From NCBI RefSeq assembly GCF_018131075.1, contig NZ_JAFCLS010000012.1:124001-188000 (forward strand): 64,000 nucleotides of DNA. The letters run 5' to 3'. Source of the DNA: Bradyrhizobium sp. JYMT SZCCT0428 (lineage in GTDB: Bacteria > Pseudomonadota > Alphaproteobacteria > Rhizobiales > Xanthobacteraceae). The notes under the pieces are model-generated. The model did not search any database, was not told the origin of the DNA, and saw only the letters and a program-made list of their open reading frames with translations. Below, in pieces: positions 33,463 to 41,667 of the stretch. The position numbers and the translations under genes were made by a program. Every line of letters starts with the position of its first letter. The stretch's first letter is position 1.

Positions 33463-34432
33463 CGCCGACGCCGGAAAATCCGCCAAGCGCGCCGATCCGT
33501 TTGCACCGGTGACCTCGGAGCAGCTCGATGTCGGCGATGGCCACGACATCTATGTCGAGAGCGTCGGCCGCATCGGCGGCATTGCGGCGGTCTATCTGCA
33601 TGGCGGGCCCGGCAGCGGTTGCCAGCCCGATCACCGCCGGCTGTTCGACCCTGAAAGATTCCATGCCGTGCTGTTCGACCAGCGCGGCGCCGGCCGCAGC
33701 CGCCCCAAGGGCCGGCGTGACGACAATACCCTGCCGCATCTGATTGCGGACATGGAGAGGATCCGCGAGAAATTCGGCTTTGAGCGCTGGATGATCGTCG
33801 GCGGCTCCTGGGGCGCGACGCTGGCGCTGGCCTATGCGCAAGCGCACCCCGACCGCGTCACCGGCATCGTGCTGCGCGCCACTTTCCTTGGCACCCGCAA
33901 GGAGATCGAGGATGGATTCCTCGACGTACTGCCGCGCTTCTATCCGGCGCTGCATGCGGATTTCCTCGACGTGTTGCCGCCAGCAGAACGCACACACCCG
34001 ATCGACGCATATTTCCGCCGCATCCTTAATCCCGATACCGCCGTGCATAGCCCGGCGGCACGGGCCTGGGGCGAGACCGAACGCATTCTCTCCGAGCACA
34101 CGCCGGGCCGCGCCCGGCTCGATCCGGTCAACTCGTCGCGCGCCCTGCCCGCCACGCCGTTCATGGAAGCGCACTATTTCGCCAATGACTGCTTCATGCG
34201 GCCGAACCAGCTGATCGAAGAGGCCGGCAGGCTCGCTGACATTCCCGGCATCATCGTGCAGGGCCGTTATGATCTGCTGTGCCCGCCGGCGACCTCGCAT
34301 GCGCTTGCCGCGGTGTGGCGCGAAGCCGAAATTCGCATGGTCGAGGGCGCCGGCCACACGCTGTACGATCCCGGCGTCCGCGACGCCGTGATGAAAGCGG
34401 TCGCGGACATGGCTTCCAGGATTAGCAGATAG
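33452..34432 (+). CDS. Proline iminopeptidase-like alpha/beta hydrolase
   Basis: A 326-residue serine peptidase of the S33 family, which removes N-terminal proline or nearby residues. The oxyanion motif is YLHGGPGSGCQPDHRRLF. DQRGAGRSRPKG and the nucleophile elbow VGGSWGATLALAYAQ (Ser) follow. The Asp is in QGRYDLLCPP and the His in EGAGHTLYDPG. The ATG at 33452 overlaps the pqqE end by 11 bp. It is therefore part of the pqq transcript, yet no PqqF/PqqG-type M16 peptidase is visible in the window. A role in trimming PqqA, or a mere passenger, are both possible. Confidence 0.88.
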   Translation: MAPDADAGKSAKRADPFAPVTSEQLDVGDGHDIYVESVGRIGGIAAVYLHGGPGSGCQPDHRRLFDPERFHAVLFDQRGAGRSRPKGRRDDNTLPHLIADMERIREKFGFERWMIVGGSWGATLALAYAQAHPDRVTGIVLRATFLGTRKEIEDGFLDVLPRFYPALHADFLDVLPPAERTHPIDAYFRRILNPDTAVHSPAARAWGETERILSEHTPGRARLDPVNSSRALPATPFMEAHYFANDCFMRPNQLIEEAGRLADIPGIIVQGRYDLLCPPATSHALAAVWREAEIRMVEGAGHTLYDPGVRDAVMKAVADMASRISR

Positions 34433-34443
34433 GGGTTTTCGAA

Positions 34444-35115
34444 ATGCCGATAGCCGGAAAAGGCATGCTGCTGACGTCGATGAATATCGACGCCGCCGAC
34501 GAGGCCGAATTCAATCGCTGGTACGACCGCGAACATCTCGAAGAGCGCGTCGCGATGCCGGGTTTCCTCGAAGCGCGGCGCTATGTCGCGCACGACGGCG
34601 ACCCGAAATATCTCAGCCTTTATTCCACCGAAACCATCGAGGTACTGGACAGCCCGTTCTACCGCACGGCACTCGCCAACCAGACCGCCTGGTCGAAGGC
34701 CAACATTGCCCGCTTCAAGAACATGATCCGGGGCGTTTCGCGTATCACCATCAGCCGCGGCACCGGCCGCGGCGCCGTGCTCGGCATCATCCGGCTGCGG
34801 CCTTCGGCCGGCGGAGAGGACAAACTACGTACCGCACTGCGGGATCAACTCGATCCCGCAAAACTCGACGGCATCATCTCCATGCACCTGCTGGAGAACA
34901 ATCCAGCGCTGTCGAAGCCGATCACCGATGACCCCGCAGCGCCCAATCCCGGCGCCGGCGACTGGTTCGTGCTGATCGACGCCACCGCTGTCAGCGCGGT
35001 CCCGGCGGCCGCAGCGCGCTTCAAGGACAACGCCGCGATCAAGCCGCTGGTGGTTACAAGCGGTATTTACCGGCTGATGTGGGACCTCGCGAAGAGCGAT
35101 CTGCCCAGCGCGTAG
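34444..35115 (+). CDS. Uncharacterised protein with two ferredoxin-like halves, 223 aa
   Basis: Probably cytosolic, with no signal peptide. The first half (KGMLLTSMNIDAADEAEFNR, then WYDREHLEERVAMPGFLEAR) has the WYDxEHxxxRxxxPGF pattern of EthD/DUF4286-like dimeric alpha-beta barrels. The second half (from about 115) is a weaker repeat of the same fold (AVLGIIRLRPSAGGEDKLR). Such proteins are sometimes small isomerases or oxygenases. It lies 11 bp after the iminopeptidase-like gene and is likely in the pqq transcript, but no role in PQQ synthesis is known. Confidence 0.65.
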   Translation: MPIAGKGMLLTSMNIDAADEAEFNRWYDREHLEERVAMPGFLEARRYVAHDGDPKYLSLYSTETIEVLDSPFYRTALANQTAWSKANIARFKNMIRGVSRITISRGTGRGAVLGIIRLRPSAGGEDKLRTALRDQLDPAKLDGIISMHLLENNPALSKPITDDPAAPNPGAGDWFVLIDATAVSAVPAAAARFKDNAAIKPLVVTSGIYRLMWDLAKSDLPSA

Positions 35116-35353
35116 CATTGGCGACAATGCGCTGCGTTCATGCTGCACCGCCATATAATATCAGCGAGTATTAACGTTCACGCGTGCCTGCATTGAAAGC
35201 TGGCGATCGCGCAAAATTGCCTTTGTGACTCGTCTGGAATGGCTCTAAGCTCCGATAAGATAAGCCTATGATCCAATTCAAAAACCACAAGAACGCCTAC
35301 TGAGCGTTCAGGCATCAAGGCCGCGTTCGGATTGCTGACGCGGAAAGGTAGGA

Positions 35354-37153
35354 ATGAAACCGACTGACATCTCGGCGCCGGACTACTTTCACAAAGTGGT
35401 TGATTGCCAATGGGCCTGCCCCGCTCACACGCCAGTTCCCGAATACATCCGTTTGATTGCCGAGGGGCGTTATAGCGACGCCTACATGATCAACTGGAAA
35501 TCGAATGTGTTTCCCGGAATTCTGGGACGCACCTGCGATCGCCCGTGCGAGCCGGCCTGCCGACGCGGCCGCGTCGAGGAAACACCCGTTGCGATCTGCC
35601 GGCTGAAGCGCGTCGCCGCCGACTTCAAGGACGACGTCAAGCATCGCATGCCGAAGGTATCGGCGAAGAACGGCAAGCGCATCGCGCTGGTCGGCGGCGG
35701 TCCCGCTTCGCTTGCGGTGGCGCGCGATCTTGCGCCGCTCGGCTATCACTGCACGGTGTTCGATGCCGATCCCAAGGCGGGCGGCATGATGCGCAGCCAG
35801 ATTCCAAAGTTCCGGCTGCCGGATTCGGTGATCGACGAGGAAACCGATTACATCCTGGGCCTCGGCATCGAGTTCAAGGGCGGTCATCGCATCGACAGCC
35901 TGAAACAGCTGATGGCTGAAAATTATGATGCGATCTTCGTCGGCTCCGGCGCGCCGCGCGGCCGCGAGCTAGACATCCCCGGCCGCAAGGAGGCCGCCGC
36001 CAACATCCATATCGGCATTGAATGGCTGGCTTCGGTTTCGTTCGGCCATGTCGAGAAGATCGGCCGCCGCGTGATCGTGCTCGGCGGCGGCAACACCGCG
36101 ATGGATTGCTGCCGCACCGCGCGCCGCCTCGGCGGCGAAGACGTCAAGGTGATCGTGCGTTCCGGCTTCGAGGAAATGAAGGCGAGCCCCTGGGAAAAGG
36201 AAGACGCCATTCACGAGGACATTCCGATCCTCAATTTCATGGTTCCGGTGGGATTCAAGCATGTAGCCGGCAAGCTCATCGGCGTCACCTTCCAGAAGGT
36301 GAAGGCGGAATATGACGCCAAGGGCCGGCGCAACCTGGTGCCCGCGGGCGAACCGGACCAGACCATTCCCTGCGATGATGTGCTGGTGGCGGTCGGGCAG
36401 GAAAACGCCTTCCCCTGGATCGAGCGCGACTGCGGCATCGAGTTCGACAAGTGGAACATGCCGCAGGTCGATGCCAAGACTTTCGCTTCGACCAACCCAA
36501 AGGTGTTCTTCGGCGGCGACGCGGCGTTCGGCCCCAAGAACATCATCTGGGCGGTGGCGCACGGCCATGACGCCGCGCTGTCGATCCACAAGATGCTCTC
36601 CGGCGAGGATATCACCGAGCGCCCGCTTCCCGAAGTGAATGTCTCCTCGCAGAAGATGGGCATCCACGAGTGGAGCTACGACAACGACATCTCCGCCGAC
36701 AAGCGCTACAAGGTGCCGCACCGCGACAAGGTGATTGCGCTCAAGGACATCCGCGCCGAGGTCGAACTCGGCTACGACGTCAAGCTCGCGCTCGGCGAGG
36801 CGCAGCGCTGCCTGAACTGCGACATTCAGACGATTTTCAGCGCGCCCGCCTGCATCGAATGCGACGCCTGCGTCGACATCTGCCCGATGGATTGCATCAC
36901 CTTCACGGATAACGGCGAGGAAGAAGATCTGCGGACACGGCTGAAAGCGCCCTCACCGCATCACGACCAGGCGCTCTATGTCGCCGACGGGCTCAAGACC
37001 GGGCGGGTCATGGTGAAGGACGAAGACGTCTGCCTGCATTGCGGACTCTGCGCCGAGCGTTGTCCCACCGGAGCCTGGGACATGCAGAAGTACCTCATCG
37101 ATATGACTTACGCGGGATCAACATGTCAGTCCAAAGCCCGATCAGCAGCGTAA
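35354..37153 (+). CDS. korC: NAD(P)/FAD oxidoreductase with 4Fe-4S clusters, KorC-like subunit
   Basis: This 599-residue protein would link the 2-oxoacid oxidoreductase to NAD(P). The N-terminal cysteine region (CQWACPAHTPVPEYIRL ... GRTCDRPCEPACRRG) and two dinucleotide folds (IALVGGGPASLAVARDLAPL and VIVLGGGNTAMDCCRTARRL) are as in the glutamate-synthase small subunit. The C-terminus adds two ferredoxin motifs, CIECDACVDICPMDC and CLHCGLCAERCP. This architecture plus korA/korB next door matches the three-subunit 2-oxoglutarate:NADP oxidoreductase described in Azoarcus. korA overlaps its end by 31 bp. The gene symbol follows that precedent. Confidence 0.82.
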   Translation: MKPTDISAPDYFHKVVDCQWACPAHTPVPEYIRLIAEGRYSDAYMINWKSNVFPGILGRTCDRPCEPACRRGRVEETPVAICRLKRVAADFKDDVKHRMPKVSAKNGKRIALVGGGPASLAVARDLAPLGYHCTVFDADPKAGGMMRSQIPKFRLPDSVIDEETDYILGLGIEFKGGHRIDSLKQLMAENYDAIFVGSGAPRGRELDIPGRKEAAANIHIGIEWLASVSFGHVEKIGRRVIVLGGGNTAMDCCRTARRLGGEDVKVIVRSGFEEMKASPWEKEDAIHEDIPILNFMVPVGFKHVAGKLIGVTFQKVKAEYDAKGRRNLVPAGEPDQTIPCDDVLVAVGQENAFPWIERDCGIEFDKWNMPQVDAKTFASTNPKVFFGGDAAFGPKNIIWAVAHGHDAALSIHKMLSGEDITERPLPEVNVSSQKMGIHEWSYDNDISADKRYKVPHRDKVIALKDIRAEVELGYDVKLALGEAQRCLNCDIQTIFSAPACIECDACVDICPMDCITFTDNGEEEDLRTRLKAPSPHHDQALYVADGLKTGRVMVKDEDVCLHCGLCAERCPTGAWDMQKYLIDMTYAGSTCQSKARSAA

Positions 37154-38973
37154 ACGACTTCGTCGTCCGTTTCGCCAACGTCAACGGCTCGGGTTCGGCC
37201 AGCGCCAACGAGCTGTTCGCGCGCTCGATCCTGCGTCACGGCGTGCCGGTGAGCCCGCGCAACATCTTCCCCTCCAACATCCAGGGGCTGCCGACCTGGT
37301 ACGAGGTGCGGGTGACCGAGGAAGGCCATCTCGGCGCCCGCGGCGGCGTCGACATGATGGTGGCGATGAACCCGCAGACCTGGGACAAGGACGTCGCCTC
37401 GATCGAGGCTGGCGGCTATCTGTTCTACGATTCCACCAAGCCGATGCCGACGTCGAAATTCCGCGCCGACATCAACGTCATCGGCGTGCCGCTGACCGCG
37501 ATCACCAACTCGACCTATACCGATCCGCGCCAGCGCCAGCTGTTCAAGAACATCATCTATCTCGGCGCGATGTGCGCCCTGCTCGACATGGACCCGAAGA
37601 TCGTCGAGCAATTGATATCAGAGCAATACAAGGGCAAGGAGAAGCTTCTCTCCTCGAACGTCCACGCCCTGCATCTCGGGCGCGACTGGGCGCTGCAGAA
37701 CCTGAAATGCCCGATCGGGCTGCAGGTGAAGAAGGCCGACAAGGTCGGCGACCGCATCTTCATGGAAGGCAACAGCGCGGCCGCGCTCGGCGCCGTCTAT
37801 GGCGGCGCCACCGTCTGCGCCTGGTATCCGATCACCCCGTCGTCGTCGGTGGCGGAAGCCTTCACCAGCCACTGCAAGAAGCTGCGGCACGACCCGGAAA
37901 CCGGCAAGGCCAAATACGCCATCGTGCAGGGCGAGGACGAGCTTGCATCGATCGGCATGGTGATCGGCGCCTCCTGGAACGGCGCGCGCGCTTTCACCGC
38001 GACTTCCGGGCCCGGCGTCTCGCTGATGACGGAGTTCATCGGGCTTTCCTATTTTGCCGAAATTCCCGGCGTGATCATGAACATCCAGCGCGCCGGCCCC
38101 TCGACCGGCATGCCGACGCGCACCCAGCAATGCGACATCATCGCCTGCGCCTACGCTTCGCACGGCGACACCAAGCACATCCTGTTGTTCCCGGAAGACC
38201 CGGCGGAAGCGTTCGAGTTCGCGGCGCAATCGTTCGATCTCGCCGAGCGGCTGCAGACCATGATCTTCCTGATGCTCGACCTCGACATCGGCATGAACCA
38301 CCGGCTCTGCCGTCCCCTGAAGTGGGACGACGCCAGGCAGTATGACCGTGGCAAGGTGATGACCGCAGAGATGCTCGACGAGCCCGGCCGCGACTTCGGC
38401 CGCTATCTCGACGTCGACGGCGACGGCATTCCCTACCGCACCTATCCCGGCACGCACCCGACCAAAGGCTCGTTCTTCACCCGCGGCACCTCGCGCGACC
38501 GCTATGCGCGCTATTCGGAAGAAGGCGCCGTTTACGCCGACAACATGCAGCGGCTGGTGCGCAAGTTCGAGACCGCGCAGGACATGGTGCCGCGCCCCCT
38601 GCAGGCCAACGCCACCAAGCCGACCAAATACGGCGTGATCTATTTCGGCTCGACTGCGCCGGCGATGGACGAGGCGATCGGCCTGCTGGAGGCGCGCGGA
38701 CACCAGCTCGACCGCATGCGCATCCGCGCCTTCCCGTTCCACTCCAGCCTCGCCAGCTTCATTGCCGACCATGACTTCGTGTACGTGGTCGAGCAGAACC
38801 GCGACGCCCAGCTGCGCCAGTTGATCGTCAACGAGAACGACATCGATCCGGTGCGGCTGGTGCCGATCCTGCACTATGACGGCACCCCGATCACCGCGCG
38901 CTTCATCGCCAGCGCCATCGGCGACCATCAGGACCATCTGAAAGTGACTCCTCTCCGCAAGGCCGTGTCATGA
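37123..38973 (+). CDS. korA: 2-oxoacid:acceptor oxidoreductase, fused gamma-alpha subunit
   Basis: This 616-residue subunit decarboxylates a 2-oxoacid together with KorB. The gamma domain (residues 1-200: FVVRFANVNGSGSASANELF ... GVPVSPRNIFPSNIQGLPTW) precedes the alpha domain (from about 210: FMEGNSAAALGAVYGGATVC, then AWYPITPSSSVAEAF). GDEDELASIG-like and TSGPGVSLMTEFIG blocks of the pyrophosphate/CoA side follow. The YPITPSS motif is typical of 2-oxoglutarate/pyruvate:ferredoxin alpha chains. The ATG at 37123 is chosen by the GGGATCAAC site and family N-terminus. The exact oxoacid is not certain. Confidence 0.88.
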   Translation: MSVQSPISSVNDFVVRFANVNGSGSASANELFARSILRHGVPVSPRNIFPSNIQGLPTWYEVRVTEEGHLGARGGVDMMVAMNPQTWDKDVASIEAGGYLFYDSTKPMPTSKFRADINVIGVPLTAITNSTYTDPRQRQLFKNIIYLGAMCALLDMDPKIVEQLISEQYKGKEKLLSSNVHALHLGRDWALQNLKCPIGLQVKKADKVGDRIFMEGNSAAALGAVYGGATVCAWYPITPSSSVAEAFTSHCKKLRHDPETGKAKYAIVQGEDELASIGMVIGASWNGARAFTATSGPGVSLMTEFIGLSYFAEIPGVIMNIQRAGPSTGMPTRTQQCDIIACAYASHGDTKHILLFPEDPAEAFEFAAQSFDLAERLQTMIFLMLDLDIGMNHRLCRPLKWDDARQYDRGKVMTAEMLDEPGRDFGRYLDVDGDGIPYRTYPGTHPTKGSFFTRGTSRDRYARYSEEGAVYADNMQRLVRKFETAQDMVPRPLQANATKPTKYGVIYFGSTAPAMDEAIGLLEARGHQLDRMRIRAFPFHSSLASFIADHDFVYVVEQNRDAQLRQLIVNENDIDPVRLVPILHYDGTPITARFIASAIGDHQDHLKVTPLRKAVS

Positions 38974-38991
38974 TCCGTCCTTTGACCTCTC

Positions 38992-39047
38992 CGTCATGCC
39001 CGGCCTTGTGCCGGGCATCCACGTCTTCCTTTTTCCCGGCCATGACG
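38992..39047. repeat. Palindromic repeat inside the kor operon
   Basis: CATGCCCGG-CCTTGTG-CCGGGCAT forms a tight hairpin. GTCATGCCCGG/CCCGGCCATGAC arms frame the whole. In one frame it reads MPGLVPGIHVF, the signature of a widespread rhizobial repeat. It fills most of the 97-bp gap between korA and korB. Confidence 0.85.
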
Positions 39048-39070
39048 AGCCGGGAGCTGCAGGTGTTGTC

Positions 39071-40126
39071 ATGACCTACATTGCAAAACCGAAATTCCAC
39101 CATCCCGGCCTGCCGAAGAACGATCTCGGCTACACCCATCGGGACTACGAGGGCAAGATTTCGACGCTGTGCGCCGGCTGCGGTCACGACTCGATCACCG
39201 CTTCGATCATCGAGGCCTGCTTTGAGCTGTCGATCGAGCCGCATCGCGTCGCCAAGATCTCCGGCATCGGCTGTTCCTCGAAAACACCGGATTATTTCCT
39301 CGGCAATTCGCACGGCTTCAACTCGGTGCACGGCCGCATGCCGTCGGTCCTGACCGGCGCCAACCTCGCCAACCGCGACCTGATCTATCTCGGCGTCTCC
39401 GGCGACGGCGATTCCGCGTCGATCGGCTTCGGCCAGTTCGCCCATTCGATCCGGCGCGGCGTCAACATGACCTATATCGTCGAGAACAACGGCGTTTACG
39501 GCCTGACCAAGGGCCAGTTCTCGGCCACCGCCGACCGCGGCTCGAAATCCAAGAAGGGTGTGATGAACACCGACAACGCCATCGATCTGGTGGCGATTGC
39601 GCTGCAGCTCGGCGCCAGCTTCGTGGCGCGCAGCTTCTCCGGTGACAAGACCCAGCTGGTGCCGCTGATCGCGGCCGCCATCCGCCACAAGGGCGCGTCA
39701 TTCATCGACGTCATCAGCCCCTGCATCGCCTTCAACAACCACGCCGGCTCGACCAAGAGTTTTGACTACGTCCGCGAACATAATGACGCGGTCAACCGCC
39801 TCGACGTCATCACCAGCCGCGACCCCATCACCGTCGATTATGCCCCGGGCTCGGTGCAGGTGGTGGAGCAGCACGACGGCACCAGGCTGGCGCTGCGCAA
39901 GATCGACGCCGATTACGACGCCAACGACCGGCTGGCGGCGATGACCTTCCTGCAGAAGCACGCCGCCAAGGGCCAGGTGGTGACCGGCTTGCTCTATGTC
40001 GATCCCGACGCCGAAGACATGCACACGCATCTCGACACCGTCGAGACGCCGCTCAACACGCTGGAAGCCAAGGAATTGTGCCCCGGCTCGTCAGCGCTGG
40101 ACAAGATCAACGCCAGCCTGCGGTAG
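39071..40126 (+). CDS. korB: 2-oxoacid:acceptor oxidoreductase beta subunit
   Basis: This 351-residue subunit binds thiamine diphosphate and an Fe-S cluster. LCAGCGHDSITASIIEAC and GIGCSSKTPDYFLG give the cluster cysteines. The TPP motif is GVSGDGDSASIGFGQFAHSI ... MTYIVENNGVYGLTKGQ (GDG to NN). A later GASFIDVISPCIAFNNHAGS block is typical of KorB. The ATG at 39071 is used; the frame extends upstream only through repeat sequence. The last 18 codons (ELCPGSSALDKINASLR) recur in degenerate form at 41254-41316, beyond the next gene. Confidence 0.9.
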   Translation: MTYIAKPKFHHPGLPKNDLGYTHRDYEGKISTLCAGCGHDSITASIIEACFELSIEPHRVAKISGIGCSSKTPDYFLGNSHGFNSVHGRMPSVLTGANLANRDLIYLGVSGDGDSASIGFGQFAHSIRRGVNMTYIVENNGVYGLTKGQFSATADRGSKSKKGVMNTDNAIDLVAIALQLGASFVARSFSGDKTQLVPLIAAAIRHKGASFIDVISPCIAFNNHAGSTKSFDYVREHNDAVNRLDVITSRDPITVDYAPGSVQVVEQHDGTRLALRKIDADYDANDRLAAMTFLQKHAAKGQVVTGLLYVDPDAEDMHTHLDTVETPLNTLEAKELCPGSSALDKINASLR

Positions 40127-40185
40127 GGCATGCAGTCGTCAGGTCGCAACGTCGATGCATCCTGCGATATGGCTTAGCCTCGGAG

Positions 40186-40209
40186 GCAGGCATCGGTTAG
40201 CGTGCCTGC
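40186..40209. terminator. Hairpin downstream of korB
   Basis: GCAGGCA (40186-40192) and TGCCTGC (40203-40209) form a 7-bp stem, extendable to 9 with a wobble, with a 10-nt loop. No U-run follows, so it is only a weak terminator candidate in the 232-bp gap before the DUF4344 gene. Confidence 0.35.
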
Positions 40210-40358
40210 TTGCGTCCAAGCGGTCAACACGACCGCGCTTCTGACAACAAACCCGACCGGATTCGCGATCCACGGAATCCGACGGGCGTGCTATGATTGC
40301 TCGACCACGCGTCGATACACATGCCGCCGTAGATTTTTATCATTCATAGTTGAGAAGT

Positions 40359-41225
40359 ATGATGTGGCATAAACCTGCTGCGATCGTCGCAATTCTGGCG
40401 GCAACGATCTTTTTGACCTCCAGCAACGCAAACGCAGCCTCCAGGAGCAAGTCCAACCAAATCAAGTACGAGTACGTGCCGCCAAAGGATCCGGCGCACC
40501 AGCCGATCCTCGACCAAATGAAGCAGGGTCGTGCACTCGAGCACCTGCAGGAATTGCTTAGTCCGATCCGCCTTCCCTACCCGCTGACGCTCAAGGTCGC
40601 GGGTTGCGACGGCGTCCCAAACGCCTGGTACAACGATGAAGTCATCACCGTGTGTTACGAAATGCTGGCGGAAATTTTGAAGAGCGCGCCGAAGCAAGAT
40701 CTTCCCATCGGGGTTTCCCGGGCGGATACGGTCCTGGGCTCGAGTCTGGCGGTGTTTTTGCACGAAACCGCGCATGCGGTTTTCAACATGCTGCAAATAC
40801 CGGTGCTCGGCCGGGAGGAAGACGCCGCCGATCAGTTCGCCGCCTACGTGATGCTCAGACTAGGCAAGGATGAGGCCCGCAGAATGATCCTGGGCTCCGC
40901 CTATCACCATGCGATCCAGATGCCAGGACCGCAGGTCACCGTTCCGATCCAGGCGCTTTCAGCTGAGCATTCGACGCCGGCGCAGCGGACGTTCAACATC
41001 TTGTGTGTCGCCTATGGTGCGGACAAGAAACTGTTCGCCGACATCGCCGAAAAGGAATTCCTCCCCAAGGACCGGGCCGAAGTCTGCGCGCGGGAGTATG
41101 ATGATCTCAACTTTGCCATGACAAAGCTGATCGGTCCCCACATTGACAAGCGTCTGGCCGGGAGATTTCACGAAGTCTGGGCGCGAACCGTCAGTACCCG
41201 TCGCGCATTCCTTGCGCGCCAGTAA
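40359..41225 (+). CDS. Exported DUF4344 metallopeptidase
   Basis: A 288-residue protein with a signal peptide (AIVAILAATIFLTSSNANAA). A zinc-protease centre, VFLHETAHAVFNML (HExxH form HETAH), is followed by LGREEDAADQFAAYVML, which supplies the third ligand. This is the DUF4344 pattern. It is presumably a periplasmic zinc protease of unknown target. The ATG at 40359 is the likely start, with another at 40362. The gene lies between the real korB end and a duplicated korB-end remnant (41254-41316), suggesting it arrived by an insertion or duplication event. Confidence 0.85.
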   Translation: MMWHKPAAIVAILAATIFLTSSNANAASRSKSNQIKYEYVPPKDPAHQPILDQMKQGRALEHLQELLSPIRLPYPLTLKVAGCDGVPNAWYNDEVITVCYEMLAEILKSAPKQDLPIGVSRADTVLGSSLAVFLHETAHAVFNMLQIPVLGREEDAADQFAAYVMLRLGKDEARRMILGSAYHHAIQMPGPQVTVPIQALSAEHSTPAQRTFNILCVAYGADKKLFADIAEKEFLPKDRAEVCAREYDDLNFAMTKLIGPHIDKRLAGRFHEVWARTVSTRRAFLARQ

Positions 41226-41253
41226 GATTTTCGACGTCTGAGCACCGCGACCG

Positions 41254-41316
41254 GCCAGGGAGTTGTGCCCCGGCTCGTCAGCGCTGGAAAAGATCAACGC
41301 CGGCTTGCGGCAGAGC
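41254..41316 (+). pseudogene. Degenerate copy of the korB 3-prime end
   Basis: Aligned with 40067-40129 (offset 1187) without gaps, 56 of 63 bases match. It reads ELCPGSSALEKINAGLRQ where korB reads ELCPGSSALDKINASLR followed by a stop. Most changes are at silent or conservative positions. It has no upstream korB sequence, so it is a remnant, not a gene. Confidence 0.85.
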
Positions 41317-41503
41317 GGGACGTATCAAGAATGGGCCTGCGGGGTGCAGCCGACCTTATTGTGCGCGTCTCAATGCGGTTGCACTGGTAGCAACAGAAAA
41401 CCTTGATGAGTGGCTTGGCCCCGATAGCGGGCAGCTTGCCCAACAGCCGCATCTCGGCGTGGCACTTTTCGCATACTCGGATTTCCAGTACTGGCTGGCC
41501 CAT
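41294..41503 (-). CDS. Small two-CxxC protein, 69 aa
   Basis: This protein starts MGQPVLEIRVCEKCHAEMRL and contains CEKC and CYQC pairs about 27 residues apart, a likely zinc ribbon. Codon use is ordinary. Its last residues (from SAASRR) and stop codon lie antisense to the korB-end remnant (41254-41316). The present C-terminus was therefore probably set by that rearrangement. There is no strong ribosome-binding site and no named family. Confidence 0.5.
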   Translation of the reverse strand: MGQPVLEIRVCEKCHAEMRLLGKLPAIGAKPLIKVFCCYQCNRIETRTIRSAAPRRPILDTSRSAASRR

Positions 41504-41667
41504 CTCGATAGGATGTGTACGAAACCAGTCGGAACAATGGAGTTTTGCTCCGTAAGACTACGGCAAACGAAAAGCCGCCTATTCCGAGAGGGCGGCGATT
41601 AAGGGAGTCTTAGGCCAGTCGTGCCGATGATCGACCTCTTGTGAACGCTCAAGGACGAGGTTCCGCC

